In this document: positions 51,545 through 59,503 of the stretch, in pieces | Layout of the letters: each line of letters starts with the position of its first letter | Position numbering within the stretch: the first letter of the stretch is position 1 | DNA from: Methylocapsa sp. S129 | GTDB lineage: Bacteria; Pseudomonadota; Alphaproteobacteria; Rhizobiales; Beijerinckiaceae | Reading direction: 5' to 3' | DNA length: 64,000 nt | NCBI RefSeq assembly: GCF_009765995.1 | Contig: NZ_LMUI01000013.1 | Span: 100,807-164,806 of the forward strand | Notes under the pieces: model-generated | What the model saw: the letters and a program-made list of their open reading frames with translations, nothing else | Databases searched by the model: none | Told to the model about the DNA's origin: nothing | Position numbers and translations under genes: made by a program

Positions 51545-51925
51545 CTAGGCGTCCCTCTCTCCTCGCCGACCGGCAATCCGGATAGCGAGCAACCGCCCGG
51601 CGATCGCGCCGCCAAGCTCATCGGTGATCTTCACCGGCAGGCATTTGGCCAAAGCGCCGATAGCGCCCGCCACAAAGGCTTTTTGCGCGTCCGCGCCGCC
51701 GATCAGATGGGAATGGGTTATTCTCGGCGTTCCGAGCAGAGAGCCATCGCGCCTGAGAGAAAAGACGATCGTCAGTTCGGAACCCGCATGGCCGCCTGGC
51801 GCTCTGACGCATGCGCCGAGCTCGCGCCACAGATCGGGCAATGTGTTGGCGGGAACGGTTTGCGCCTCGACCGAGGTCGCGGCCAGGAGCGCCTGCGCCA
51901 TCACGATGAAAAGCATCCGCCGCAT
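51545..51925 (-). CDS. exported protein with a TonB/TolA-C-like domain
   Basis: A 126-residue protein with a signal peptide (MRRMLFIVMAQALLAATSVEA, cleavage near AQT). The mature part LWRELGACVRAP, ELTIVFSLRRDGSLLGTPRI, FVAGAIGALAKCLPVKI resembles the periplasmic TonB/TolA C-terminal fold seen in many small rhizobial proteins. Two cysteines (in GACVRA and AKCLPV) could form a disulfide. Function is unknown. ATG 51925 was chosen because the signal peptide starts there. Confidence 0.72.
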   Translation of the reverse strand: MRRMLFIVMAQALLAATSVEAQTVPANTLPDLWRELGACVRAPGGHAGSELTIVFSLRRDGSLLGTPRITHSHLIGGADAQKAFVAGAIGALAKCLPVKITDELGGAIAGRLLAIRIAGRRGERDA

Positions 51926-52017
51926 AGCCGGAGGATAACCCAAATCGGAGGACGCCGCATGATCTTAGATCGAAACGGTCGAGGATGATCCATCGTTTCG
52001 CATGGCGGAGCGTGTGT

Positions 52018-52105
52018 CACCTCAGAAGGTTCGTCAAGTGCGCGCCAAGGCGCGCCGCCTCCGGCGGTCGCCTGAAAGGCGACACTTGACCAACCTTCTG
52101 AGGTG
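52018..52105. repeat. exact cloverleaf-forming palindromic element
   Basis: The outer arms 52018-52040 and 52083-52105 pair over 23 bases with one mismatch. The 42 bases between them are completely filled by three perfect hairpins: 52041-52054 (CGCGCC/GGCGCG), 52055-52067 (CCGCC/GGCGG) and 52068-52082 (TCGCCT/AGGCGA). No base is left unpaired at the junction. It lies after the epimerase gene and before the small exported-protein gene. A run of A follows at 52106, which on the transcribed minus strand is an upstream T-run, so it is not a standard terminator. Confidence 0.85.
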
Positions 52106-52188
52106 AAAAAAATGCCTCCATGCGAACAATGGCTCAATAACGAAACTGTCGCCGATAGCCGTTCGATTCAATCAATTCTCGTCTTGCT

Positions 52189-53055
52189 CTAGCGCCCACC
52201 TTCTCCGGCCGCCGCCAGCGCCCGCAGGCCCTCGCGATAGGTCGGGTATTTCGGCGCGAAGCCCAATTCGCTTTTCAGTTTGGCGATCGAGACGCGTTTG
52301 TTGTCGGCGTAGAAGCTGCGCGCCATCGGCGTCATGTCCGCCGTATCGAACGGCTCTTCGGGCGGCGGCTCCATCCCCAGAAGCGCGGCGGCGAAAGCGA
52401 TGACGTCCTGCGGCGGCGCCGGCTCCTCGTCGGCGACGTTCCACAATCCGCCCTGCCCTCCTGCGGCGAGCGTCAGCCCGATCGCCTGCGCGATGTCCTC
52501 GACATGGGTGCGGTTGAAGGTCTGGCCGGGCTTGACGATGCGCCGCGCTTGCCCTGCGCGCAATTTCGTCAGCAGGTTGCGCTCGGGCCCGTAAATGCCG
52601 GCCAGACGCAGGATATGGACGGGGACGTCCATCGAATCCCCCAGCGCGCGCCATTGCTGTTCGGCGCCAAGCCGGGCGCGGCCTCGTTCGGAACGGGGCG
52701 AGGTCGGGCTCGTCTCGTCAACCCAGGCTCCATTATGGTCGCCATAGACGCCGATGGTCGAGAGATAGACGATCGCGCGCAGACGCCGCATCGCGCCGAT
52801 CGCGCTGGCGAAGCGCGCCAGCACTGGATCGGCAGCGCCCGGCGCGATCGAGACGAGCAAAGCCTCCGCCTCGGCCAGACGCGGCGCAATCGCCGCTTCG
52901 GCGCGCTGGCCGTCGAAAACCAAGGCGTCAACGCCATCGCGCCTCAGCGCTTCCGCTTTATCCGAATCGCGCACCGTGCCGCTCGCCTGGACGCTCTCCT
53001 GGGCGGAGAGAAAATGCAGCGCGGAATAGCCAAGGCCGAAGCAGAAGATTTTCAC
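52189..53055 (-). CDS. NAD-dependent epimerase/dehydratase family protein
   Basis: A 288-residue Rossmann protein of the atypical YeeZ-like SDR group. The N-terminal KIFCFGLGYSALHFL (GxGxxxxxL near residues 6-14) replaces the usual GATG motif. LSTIGVYGDHNGAWVDETSP holds the Ser/Tyr region, and LRLAGIYGPERN follows. It starts at GTG 53055, overlapping the cysG stop by four bases. Substrate and reaction are not known; the YeeZ group has no firm assignment. Coupling to cysG is the only contextual hint. Confidence 0.85.
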   Translation of the reverse strand: MKIFCFGLGYSALHFLSAQESVQASGTVRDSDKAEALRRDGVDALVFDGQRAEAAIAPRLAEAEALLVSIAPGAADPVLARFASAIGAMRRLRAIVYLSTIGVYGDHNGAWVDETSPTSPRSERGRARLGAEQQWRALGDSMDVPVHILRLAGIYGPERNLLTKLRAGQARRIVKPGQTFNRTHVEDIAQAIGLTLAAGGQGGLWNVADEEPAPPQDVIAFAAALLGMEPPPEEPFDTADMTPMARSFYADNKRVSIAKLKSELGFAPKYPTYREGLRALAAAGEGGR

Positions 53056-54518
53056 GGCGCGGCGCTCCCCTCGGCGTTGTTCGCGCGGTCCAGCGTTTGC
53101 CCATAGAGCAGCATGCATGGCCCGGTCGGCGCGGCCGCCGCGATCAGCGCCGGCATGTCGGCGAGCGTCGCGACGAAACGGCGCTCTTCGGGCAGGCTCG
53201 CATTTTCGATCATCACGGCGGGCGTCAGCGGGTCGAGCCCTTCGTCAAGCAGGCGCCGCGCCAAAGCCGGCAAGGTCTTGACCCCCATATAGACCGCCGT
53301 CGTCGCGCCGGGATCGACGAGCGCCGGCCAATCGAGCCGCACCGGCAACGAGCCGTCCGCCGCATGCGCGGTGATGAACTGGATGCGGCGCGCCCGGTCG
53401 CGCTCGCTCAGCGAGATTCCGAGCGAGGCGGCGGCGGCGAGCGCGGCGGTGACGCCAGGAACAATCGTGCATTCGATGCCGGCGGCGCGCGCGGCGGCGA
53501 TTTCCTCGTTGGTGCGCCCGAATACAGCGGGATCGCCGCCCTTGAGGCGCACGACCTTCTTGCCGGCAAGGCCCAGCGACACCAGCAAGGCGGAAATATC
53601 GGCCTGGCCGACCGACGGCCCGTGCCCGCGCTTGCCGACATTGATGCGCTGCGCTTCCCGGCGCGCCAGTTCGAGCACGGCGGGCGAGATCAGATCATCG
53701 AACAGGATGACATCGGCCGATTGCAACGCGCGCACCGCCTTCAGCGTCAGCAATTCGGCGTCGCCCGGCCCACCGCCGACGAGAACCACTTGACCGAGGG
53801 TCGCTGCGCCCTTTTCCGCGGCTGCGGCGGCCAGAAGGCCGTCAAGATCATGGGAGGCAGGCTTGCGGCCGCCGCTGGCGAGGGCGAGCGTCGCGAACCG
53901 CTCCCAGAAATTGCGCCTTTGCCGGAACGCCGCGCCCAATTCCGAAAATTGCGGCCGCCATTCCTTGGCCGCCCGCGCCCAGGCGGAAAAATTCGCCGGG
54001 ATCAACGCTTCGATCCGCGCCCGCAAAGCCTGGCCGAACACCGGCGCCGCGCCATCGGTCGAAATGCCGATGACAAGGGGCGAGCGGTTGACGATGGCGC
54101 CGAACGAAAAATCGCAAAACTCCGGCTGGTCGATCACATTGACCGGCGTTTTGGCCTGACGCGCCGCCTGGGCGAAAGCTTCGGCCTCCGCCGCATTGGC
54201 GGCGTCGGCGACGGCCAGCGCCGCGCCGGCGAGATCTTCGGCGGCCCAGGCCCGCAGAAAAATGGCGATCTGCGGATGACGCCCCGCCGTCTCCAGCATC
54301 TTCGGCGCAGGCGAAGGCGCATATACCGCGACATCCGCTCCGCTGGCGGCGAGCAATTCGGCCTTCCACGCCGCCGCCTCCGACCCGCCGGCGACCACGA
54401 CCCGCCGCCCCGTCAGCTTGAAGAAGACCGGCAGGTTGGCGAGCGGGCGAATGGCGTCGAGCGCCAGTTCGCTGGGGTTGCGGCGCGGCGTCGCATCGGC
54501 GCCGGTTGCATCGGGCAT
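53052..54518 (-). CDS. cysG: siroheme synthase (trifunctional CysG)
   Basis: Makes siroheme from uroporphyrinogen III by two methylations, an oxidation and iron insertion. It has 488 residues. Residues 25-230 are the Met8-like dehydrogenase/ferrochelatase domain (LPVFFKLTGRRVVVAGGSEAAAWKAELL, GISTDGAAPVFGQALRARIE). Residues 240-480 are the SAM-dependent methyltransferase domain (VVLVGGGPGDAELLTLKAVRALQSADVI, VRLKGGDPAVFGRTNEE, IVPGVTAALAAAA). It supplies the cofactor for NirA at 5171, although the two loci are 46 kb apart. ATG 54518 was chosen for length; ATG 54539 is possible. Confidence 0.95.
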   Translation of the reverse strand: MPDATGADATPRRNPSELALDAIRPLANLPVFFKLTGRRVVVAGGSEAAAWKAELLAASGADVAVYAPSPAPKMLETAGRHPQIAIFLRAWAAEDLAGAALAVADAANAAEAEAFAQAARQAKTPVNVIDQPEFCDFSFGAIVNRSPLVIGISTDGAAPVFGQALRARIEALIPANFSAWARAAKEWRPQFSELGAAFRQRRNFWERFATLALASGGRKPASHDLDGLLAAAAAEKGAATLGQVVLVGGGPGDAELLTLKAVRALQSADVILFDDLISPAVLELARREAQRINVGKRGHGPSVGQADISALLVSLGLAGKKVVRLKGGDPAVFGRTNEEIAAARAAGIECTIVPGVTAALAAAASLGISLSERDRARRIQFITAHAADGSLPVRLDWPALVDPGATTAVYMGVKTLPALARRLLDEGLDPLTPAVMIENASLPEERRFVATLADMPALIAAAAPTGPCMLLYGQTLDRANNAEGSAAP

Positions 54519-54621
54519 ATCTTCACCACCATTGGACAAGGCGCGTGATTGTCCTTCAAACGCCCCGGCAAGAGGCCTATATCAAATGCCGAGCGATCCA
54601 AAGCCTCGATAGAGGCTCCGA

Positions 54622-54732
54622 CCGTCATGGCCGGGCTTGTCCCGGCCATCCACGCGGCGCCGTTGCGCGAAACCTTCGAGGTTCGCGCAGTTGGCCGGGC
54701 GCGGATGGCCGGGACAAGCCCGGCCATGACGG
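54622..54732. repeat. long inverted repeat, family B, copy 2
   Basis: Arms 54622-54655 and 54699-54732 are complementary with one mismatch and match family B copy 1 with small changes (CCGGGCTTGTCCCGG in place of CCGGACTTGTTCCGG). The loop holds its own hairpin, GCGCGAAACCTTCGAGGTTC and following bases, near 54665-54690. It lies between the divergent cysG and mrp genes, so promoters must fit around it. Confidence 0.92.
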
Positions 54733-54783
54733 AAACGCTTGCGAGCCGGATCGCGAGAAGACGTCAATCCACGGAGACCTATT

Positions 54784-55890
54784 TTGCTCGACGAGAACGC
54801 GATCACGCAGGCGCTTGGCGCGGTTCATGGGCCGGACGGCAGGACGCCGCTGACCCAATCGGGGGCGATCGGCGGGCTCACCCATCGCGACGGCAAGGTC
54901 TATCTGTCGATCGTCGTCGATCCCGCCCAGGCGGATAGAGCCGAGCCGATGCGCAAGGCGGCGGAGAATGCGCTTCGCGCGGTTGCCGGCGTCACGGCGG
55001 CGATCGTCACGTTGACCTCGGAGCGGGCGCCCGGCGCGCCGGCGCCGCATAGCCATTCCCATGCGCCCGCTAAAGCCGCGACCCGGCGCGTGCCCGAAAG
55101 CGTCGCCGGCGTCCGGCACATTATCGCCGTCGCATCGGGCAAGGGCGGCGTCGGCAAATCGACGACCGCCGCCAATCTCGCCATCGCCATGGCCAAAGAG
55201 GGCTGGCGCATCGGCCTGCTCGACGCCGATGTGTTCGGTCCCTCGGCGCCGCGCCTGTTCGGCCTGACGGAGAAGCCGAAGGTCGAACAGAGCTTTCTGG
55301 TGCCGCTCGTCGCGCATGGCATCAAGGTGATCTCGATCGGCCTGATGATCGACGAAGAAGCGCCTGTCGTCTGGCGCGGGCCGATGGTGATGTCGGCGGT
55401 GACGCAATTGCTGCGCGAAGTCGCCTGGGGAGAACTCGATTGCCTTGTCGTCGACATGCCGCCCGGCACTGGCGACGTGCAACTGACCATGGCGCAAAGC
55501 GCGCCGCTGGCCGGCGCCATCATCGTCTCGACGCCACAGGATCTGGCGCTGATCGACGCCAGGCGCGGCATCGCCATGTTCGAGAAGGTCAGCATTCCGG
55601 TGCTCGGGATCATCGAGAACATGAGCTATTTCATCTGCCCGCATTGCCAGGGGCGCAGCGATATTTTTGCGCATGGCGGCGCACGGCACGAGGCGGAAAA
55701 GCGCGGCGTCGCCTTCCTTGGCGAAGTGCCGCTCGATATTGAAATTCGCGAGACCTCGGATTCCGGGCGCCCGATCGTCGCCGCCTCGCCCGACAGCCCG
55801 CACGCGCTGGTTTATCGCACCATTGCGCGCGCGGTGATCGGCAAGCTCGATGCGCCGCAACGCGCCGCGCCAAAGATCGTGATCGGTTAA
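54784..55890 (+). CDS. Mrp/NBP35-type iron-sulfur cluster carrier ATPase
   Basis: A 368-residue protein. Residues 1-90 form the MIP18/DUF59-like domain (ITQALGAVHGPDGRTPLTQSGAIGGL). A His-rich linker (PHSHSHAPAK) follows. The ATPase has the deviant Walker A ASGKGGVGKSTTAANLAIAMA near residues 120-140, Walker B LVVDMPPGTGDVQLT and the cluster CxxC in FICPHCQGRSDIF. It inserts or carries 4Fe-4S clusters. The start is TTG 54784, preceded by CGGAGACC; upstream in-frame codons lie within the repeat region. DUF971 follows five bases later, a common pairing. Confidence 0.93.
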   Translation: MLDENAITQALGAVHGPDGRTPLTQSGAIGGLTHRDGKVYLSIVVDPAQADRAEPMRKAAENALRAVAGVTAAIVTLTSERAPGAPAPHSHSHAPAKAATRRVPESVAGVRHIIAVASGKGGVGKSTTAANLAIAMAKEGWRIGLLDADVFGPSAPRLFGLTEKPKVEQSFLVPLVAHGIKVISIGLMIDEEAPVVWRGPMVMSAVTQLLREVAWGELDCLVVDMPPGTGDVQLTMAQSAPLAGAIIVSTPQDLALIDARRGIAMFEKVSIPVLGIIENMSYFICPHCQGRSDIFAHGGARHEAEKRGVAFLGEVPLDIEIRETSDSGRPIVAASPDSPHALVYRTIARAVIGKLDAPQRAAPKIVIG

Positions 55891-55895
55891 GGCGC

Positions 55896-56222
55896 ATGGC
55901 TGAGCAAAAGTCGGAAAAGAAAGCCGAGCCCTGGCCAACCGAATTGCGGCTGACGGAGGAGGGCCGGCTGTTGACGATCGCCTATGATTCCGGCGAGGCC
56001 TTCGCGCTTTCGGCTCGAAGCCTTCGCCTCGCCACGCCGAGCGCCGAGGCCAAGCGCCTGTCGCCGGCCGAGCGCGAGGCGCAGATCGGCGACAGGCCCG
56101 TTCGCATCAAGGAGATCGAGCAGGTCGGCAATTATGCGATCCGCCCGACCTTCGACGACGGGCATTCGACGGGGATTTTCACCTGGGCCTATCTGGCCGA
56201 GCTCGGGCGGAAGGCGAAGTGA
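55896..56222 (+). CDS. DUF971 (GBBH-like N-terminal) protein
   Basis: A 108-residue protein: WPTELRLTEEGRLLTIAYDSGEAFALSARSLR, then VRIKEIEQVGNYAIRPTFDDGHSTGIFTWAYLAELG. This matches the DUF971 fold, which is also the N-terminal domain of gamma-butyrobetaine hydroxylase. Stand-alone copies are often next to mrp and are thought to take part in Fe-S handling. It is five bases downstream of mrp, so the two are co-transcribed. Confidence 0.92.
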   Translation: MAEQKSEKKAEPWPTELRLTEEGRLLTIAYDSGEAFALSARSLRLATPSAEAKRLSPAEREAQIGDRPVRIKEIEQVGNYAIRPTFDDGHSTGIFTWAYLAELGRKAK

Positions 56223-56309
56223 GGCCATGGCGGACGCGCCCTTTCCGTGCTCTATAATATCCGGCGACGGCCTGATGGCCGAATGAACGAAATTGACGAG
56301 ATGCCCAGA

Positions 56310-56443
56310 TGTCCCCTCCCCCCTTGTGGGGGAGGGTTAGGGAGGGGGGTCGCGCCGACCTATCGAAGATTGAGGCGCAATTATTTTTTCGGATAAGCCT
56401 GTGCGACCCCCCTCCCCCAACCCTCCCCCACAAGGGGGGAGGG
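56310..56443. repeat. long inverted repeat, family C, copy 2
   Basis: The left arm 56310-56355 (TGTCCCCTCCCCCCTTGTGG, continuing GGGAGGGTTAGGGAGGG and GTCGCGC) pairs with 56401-56443 (GTGCGACCCCCCTCCC onward) with few mismatches. The loop near 56376 contains a T-rich ATTATTTTTTCGG. It follows the DUF971 gene and could end the mrp transcript. Confidence 0.88.
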
Positions 56444-56521
56444 AGAAACAGCGGCGCCTTTCTATCAAGCTGACGCAGACTGCGACGCATATTACGGCGC
56501 GCCAGAATGGGATGAATTTAA

Positions 56522-56794
56522 GTGACTCCTGAACAATGCAGAATGGCGCGGGCCGGTCTTGCGATCGGCGTTCGCGAACTCGCGGAATCGGCGCGCGTAT
56601 CGATCGGCACGGTGTCGCGCTTCGAATCCGGCCAGAGCGTCCCGGACATGACCGTCGGGCTATTCCAGAAAGCGCTCGAACGTTTCGGCGTGGAATTCAT
56701 CTCCGACGGCGGCGATGTCGGCGTCTGGTTGCGCAAAGGCGGCGCGGGCGCCGCGATCCCGGTCGAGGAGCTGAACGCTCAAAACGACGAGTGA
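56522..56794 (+). CDS. XRE-family DNA-binding protein
   Basis: A 90-residue protein from GTG 56522. The HTH is QCRMARAGLAIGVRELAESARVSIGTVSRFESGQSVPDMTVGLFQKALERFGVEFI (residues 5-60), the pattern of small XRE repressors in Hyphomicrobiales. The tail is Gly/Ala-rich (WLRKGGAGAAIPVEEL). No toxin gene adjoins it. Its target is unknown, possibly its own promoter. Confidence 0.85.
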   Translation: MTPEQCRMARAGLAIGVRELAESARVSIGTVSRFESGQSVPDMTVGLFQKALERFGVEFISDGGDVGVWLRKGGAGAAIPVEELNAQNDE

Positions 56795-56873
56795 ACGAGG
56801 GTCGGCGAGAATCGCGATCCGGCGGCGTCGGCCTTTCGCGCCGACGCATCTAGCCATTGGATTTGCGGAGGCG

Positions 56874-57413
56874 TCAGGCGGCCTGAGTTGCGGCTGGAAT
56901 CGCGCCGCGGTCCACGATGGCTGAAGAGAGCGCGACCGGCACGGGATTGCGTAAAATGTCGAGGACCGGACAATGGCGATCGACCGTCTCTTTCAATCTG
57001 CGCAGGTCGTCTTCCGACGCCGGGCTTTCGAGAGTGACGACCGCCTCTATGCGCTGGAAACCGGGTCGGACGCTGTCGTCGACGGCGAAGAACCCGCGCA
57101 GATCGACCAGGCCTCGCAGTTTGACCGACACGCTCGTCAATGGGATTTTGAGCGCATCCGCGTAGAGCCGATAAGTAATTTCCTGGCATGAGCCGAGCGC
57201 CACCAGAATATATTCGACGGGGTTGGGCGCCGAGTCTTTCCCGCCGAGCCCTGTGGGCTCATCGACATGCGTCGTGAACTGGCGAACGGCGGCCGTGCTG
57301 TTGAATCCCTCCCCCAGCCGCGTCTGCGCCTCGAACCACGCATTAGCCTGATCGGGAGCGTCTTTGAGCGCAGATTGAGTACCATCGAAAATGTCTTTGA
57401 AATTAATCGACAT
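56874..57413 (-). CDS. OsmC-family protein
   Basis: A 179-residue peroxidase-like protein. The OsmC fold spans residues 45-165: FTTHVDEPTGLGGKDSAPNPVEYILVALGSCQEITYRLYADAL, with the first catalytic Cys in GSCQE, and LKETVDRHCPVLDIL, with the second in HCPV. This Cys pair reduces organic hydroperoxides. ATG 57413 was chosen because family sequence starts there. The 40 bases upstream are AT-rich, compatible with a promoter. Confidence 0.92.
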   Translation of the reverse strand: MSINFKDIFDGTQSALKDAPDQANAWFEAQTRLGEGFNSTAAVRQFTTHVDEPTGLGGKDSAPNPVEYILVALGSCQEITYRLYADALKIPLTSVSVKLRGLVDLRGFFAVDDSVRPGFQRIEAVVTLESPASEDDLRRLKETVDRHCPVLDILRNPVPVALSSAIVDRGAIPAATQAA

Positions 57414-57586
57414 GGCAGGGCTCCGGTGATGAGAGCAGAGAGTAGAATTTAGTCTATAGAAAATGTCAATTAATAAAATGAGCAATGGACCGCCCGTTGC
57501 TCCACGGGCGATTGCGTATCGATCCACATTGGGTCTTTAGCCTCGGCTCAAATAAATCGACGGCCAGGAACAGCCCCGGCGCTCGC

Positions 57587-57895
57587 TCACGTCGGCGACA
57601 GGATGTGGATGGCGCGGCTGGCGATCAGGTCTTTTGTTTTCTCGCCATAGGCCGCCATATGCGGGGCGACGGCATGCGCTTTCAAAGCGTCGGCGTCGGT
57701 CCAGGTCTCGATGACGACGAATGTGTCGGGACCCATTTTGGCCTGGAATGAACCGAACCCCTCGGCGTCGATCGTCGGCCCGTATTCGATGCAGCCCTTT
57801 TCGGCGCGCACGGCCGGAACATTGGCGCGAAAAGCGGTGAGGATTTCCTCCCGGCGTCCAGGTTTGGCGGTGACGATCGCAATGACCCGGATCAT
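57587..57895 (-). CDS. antibiotic biosynthesis monooxygenase (ABM) family protein, putative quinol monooxygenase
   Basis: A 102-residue ferredoxin-like alpha/beta-barrel protein: MIRVIAIVTAKPGRREEILTAF, GCIEYGPTIDAEG, FVVIETWTDADALKAHAVAPHM. This is the ABM/YgiN pattern. Members act on quinones or related aromatics without a cofactor, or degrade haem. It lies 173 bases upstream of osmC in the same direction. Function beyond the family is not readable. Confidence 0.9.
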   Translation of the reverse strand: MIRVIAIVTAKPGRREEILTAFRANVPAVRAEKGCIEYGPTIDAEGFGSFQAKMGPDTFVVIETWTDADALKAHAVAPHMAAYGEKTKDLIASRAIHILSPT

Positions 57896-57990
57896 GTTTC
57901 TCTCCCTGTGAAATTTTGACGCCGACGGCTCGGCGCTATGCTCGCATGGGCGAGGAAAAATCGCCAGCGCGGCTGTAATCGGACCATTGC

Positions 57991-58026
57991 CGTCGCGAGA
58001 AGGCGTAGCGACGAAACAATCCAGAC
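57991..58026. repeat. half copy of inverted repeat family A
   Basis: CGTCGCGAGAAGGCGTAGCG followed by ACGAAACAATCCAGAC matches one arm of family A (compare 344-382) with several changes. The complementary arm is absent and the next gene ends 14 bases away, so this is probably a decayed copy. Confidence 0.7.
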
Positions 58027-58039
58027 TTTGGCTCCTAAT

Positions 58040-58291
58040 TTACTGGCCGCCGAGCGTTAGCGACGCCAAGGCCGCCAGGACGGCCGACGAGCTTTGAGCC
58101 GTGGCTGTCGTGCTAGAGGCAGGAGGCGCAGTCGCTGTGCCATAATTCCCATCCTTCTCTTTAACCAAGCCTAGTTTGGTCGCAGCGGCAGGATCGGCGG
58201 CAACGGACGAAGCCGTGTATTCGCCATTCGCCAACTGGACCAGCGCAGCGGCGGAGGTGGTTGCGGATGCGGAAAGTGCAGAAATTGTCAT
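58040..58291 (-). CDS. small Ala/Ser/Thr-rich protein
   Basis: An 83-residue protein: MTISALSASATTSAAALVQL, then NGEYTASSVAADPAAATKLGLVKEKDGNYGT, an Ala/Ser/Thr spacer and ALASLTLGGQ. The arrangement of a VQLANGEYT segment, GLVKEKDGNYG and a short hydrophobic end resembles small proteins of unknown function I associate with Bradyrhizobium-like genomes. No signal peptide or HTH is evident. It diverges from the abrB-doc module. Confidence 0.7.
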   Translation of the reverse strand: MTISALSASATTSAAALVQLANGEYTASSVAADPAAATKLGLVKEKDGNYGTATAPPASSTTATAQSSSAVLAALASLTLGGQ

Positions 58292-58370
58292 GACGAAAGT
58301 CTCGGAGGCGAGCCTCCTCGATAGCGCATGGCGATTAACAGTTTGCTATCTATCCTGCGTCCGCCATGCC

Positions 58371-58396
58371 GACATAATTATAAACATCATAATGTC
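58371..58396. promoter_or_regulatory. possible operator of the abrB-doc module
   Basis: GACATAAT and ATAATGTC form 7-of-8 complementary arms around a 10-base AT-rich spacer, about 50 bases upstream of the antitoxin start. AbrB-type antitoxins bind AT-rich inverted repeats. Weak evidence. Confidence 0.35.
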
Positions 58397-58447
58397 ACTG
58401 CCGAAATGACAGCGCGGCATTATCTATGTGTTTCGAGAGGACTCTTA

Positions 58448-58675
58448 ATGCTCACCCTCAAGCTCACCGCGATCGGCGCCTCCACGGGCGTCATCATCCC
58501 GAAGGAGATGCTGGCCCGCATGAATCTGAGCAAGGGCGATTCTCTTTACGCCGTCGAGGCCCCGGACGGCAGCTATCGTCTGACGCCTTATGATCCGGGC
58601 TTCGCCAGGAAGATGGAAAAGGCCGACGACATCATGCGCCGCTACCGGAACGCGCTGCACGTTCTCGCTCAATGA
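58448..58675 (+). CDS. AbrB/MazE-type antitoxin
   Basis: A 75-residue protein: LTLKLTAIGASTGVIIPKEMLARMNLSKGDSLYAVEAPDGSYRLTPYD is the swapped-hairpin AbrB DNA-binding fold with the conserved GxSxGVxIPKE pattern. The helical tail FARKMEKADDIMRRYRNALHVLAQ would bind the toxin. GAGAGGA at 58434-58440 is the ribosome site. It overlaps doc by four bases. AbrB-type partners for Doc occur in rhizobia, in place of the classical Phd. Confidence 0.9.
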   Translation: MLTLKLTAIGASTGVIIPKEMLARMNLSKGDSLYAVEAPDGSYRLTPYDPGFARKMEKADDIMRRYRNALHVLAQ

Positions 58676-59067
58676 CGGGCGCGGAGCCGATCTGGATTGA
58701 GGAGCTTGATGTCCTCACGCTGCATGATCGGCTTCTGGCGTTTCATGGCGGCCCGGCCGGCGTGCGCGATGAGGGATTGCTGAAATCGGCGCTCGCGCGC
58801 GCCAGGCCATTGGCGGCCTATGGCGACAGCGCCGATTGGGTCGACATGGCGGCCGTCTATACCGCCGAGATCTTCAAGAACCATCCCTTTGTCGACGGCA
58901 ACAAGCGAACGGGCTTCGTCGCCGGAATCCTGTTTCTCGAATTGAACGGCTATCGCTTCACAGCAACCGAGGCCGCCGCGGCGGACTCCGTGCTCGCCTT
59001 GGCGGCGGGGACGTTGAGCGAGGCGGGGTACATGGCGTTTCTCCGGGAGAACGTTACGAGTGAATAA
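58672..59067 (+). CDS. doc: Doc-type Fic-fold toxin
   Basis: A 131-residue Fic-family protein: GGPAGVRDEGLLKSALARARPLAAYG, then AAVYTAEIFKNHPFVDGNKRTGFVAGILFLELNG. The active-site motif HPFVDGNKRT matches HxFxDGNKR near residues 68-77. P1 Doc phosphorylates elongation factor Tu with an HxFx[ND]AN[KR]R loop. The Gly at the sixth motif position is closer to AMP-transferring Fic proteins, so the exact chemistry is open. The AbrB-type antitoxin precedes it with a four-base overlap. Confidence 0.92.
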   Translation: MTGAEPIWIEELDVLTLHDRLLAFHGGPAGVRDEGLLKSALARARPLAAYGDSADWVDMAAVYTAEIFKNHPFVDGNKRTGFVAGILFLELNGYRFTATEAAAADSVLALAAGTLSEAGYMAFLRENVTSE

Positions 59068-59503
59068 TGGACGGCGAGAGGGTGGGAAAAGCCTGCGCGG
59101 AACCGAACCCACGAACCATTCGGGTTTCATCATCAGCATTCCGGCGAGGCGCCCGCATTTGTCAAATGACACGAGGCGGCTGAACGAGGGCGCGCTCATC
59201 GGGAAATGCCGAATCACTCATGTCGAGCACTGGAATAAGGGCGGCGAGAAGACGGCCGCCAGCAAGCCGCACTGCGCTTGCCAGGATTGGCAGGCGAACG
59301 CATCGGCGAAGCCTGCATGCACCTCGTCAGTGGCGCGTGCGAGGAGCGGATAGAGCCCGAATAGACGCGGCGTGAACCTGCCGCTCCTCCCGTGTGAAGG
59401 GAGCGCTCTAACTTGAGGGAGTCATCGTCCGCTTCGTCGTGGGCGCGACGACGGCGTCCTATTGGCGTACCAACAACTGCCGACGATAGGACGCCGCAGA
59501 AAT
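59068..59503. other. 436-base stretch without a convincing gene
   Basis: Short open frames exist on both strands, but none has family sequence, and base use is erratic. The right end holds an 11-base inverted repeat (59452-59496). The left part around 59110-59200 may be gene debris, but I cannot name a source. Confidence 0.5.
59452..59496. repeat. inverted repeat downstream of the crystallin-like gene
   Basis: CGGCGTCCTAT (59452-59462) and ATAGGACGCCG (59486-59496) are perfectly complementary over 11 bases with a 23-base loop. It starts eight bases after the stop codon of the leftward crystallin-like gene, so it could stabilise or terminate that message. No T-run follows. Confidence 0.7.

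Noticed and set aside
52083-52112. Intrinsic terminator at the cloverleaf
   Set aside because: The A-run at 52106 follows the structure on the plus strand. On the transcribed minus strand it is a T-run before the stem, the wrong side for termination.
59060-59353. 97-codon rightward frame after doc
   Set aside because: No ribosome site, no domain and irregular codon bias. It begins inside the doc stop region and looks like chance.
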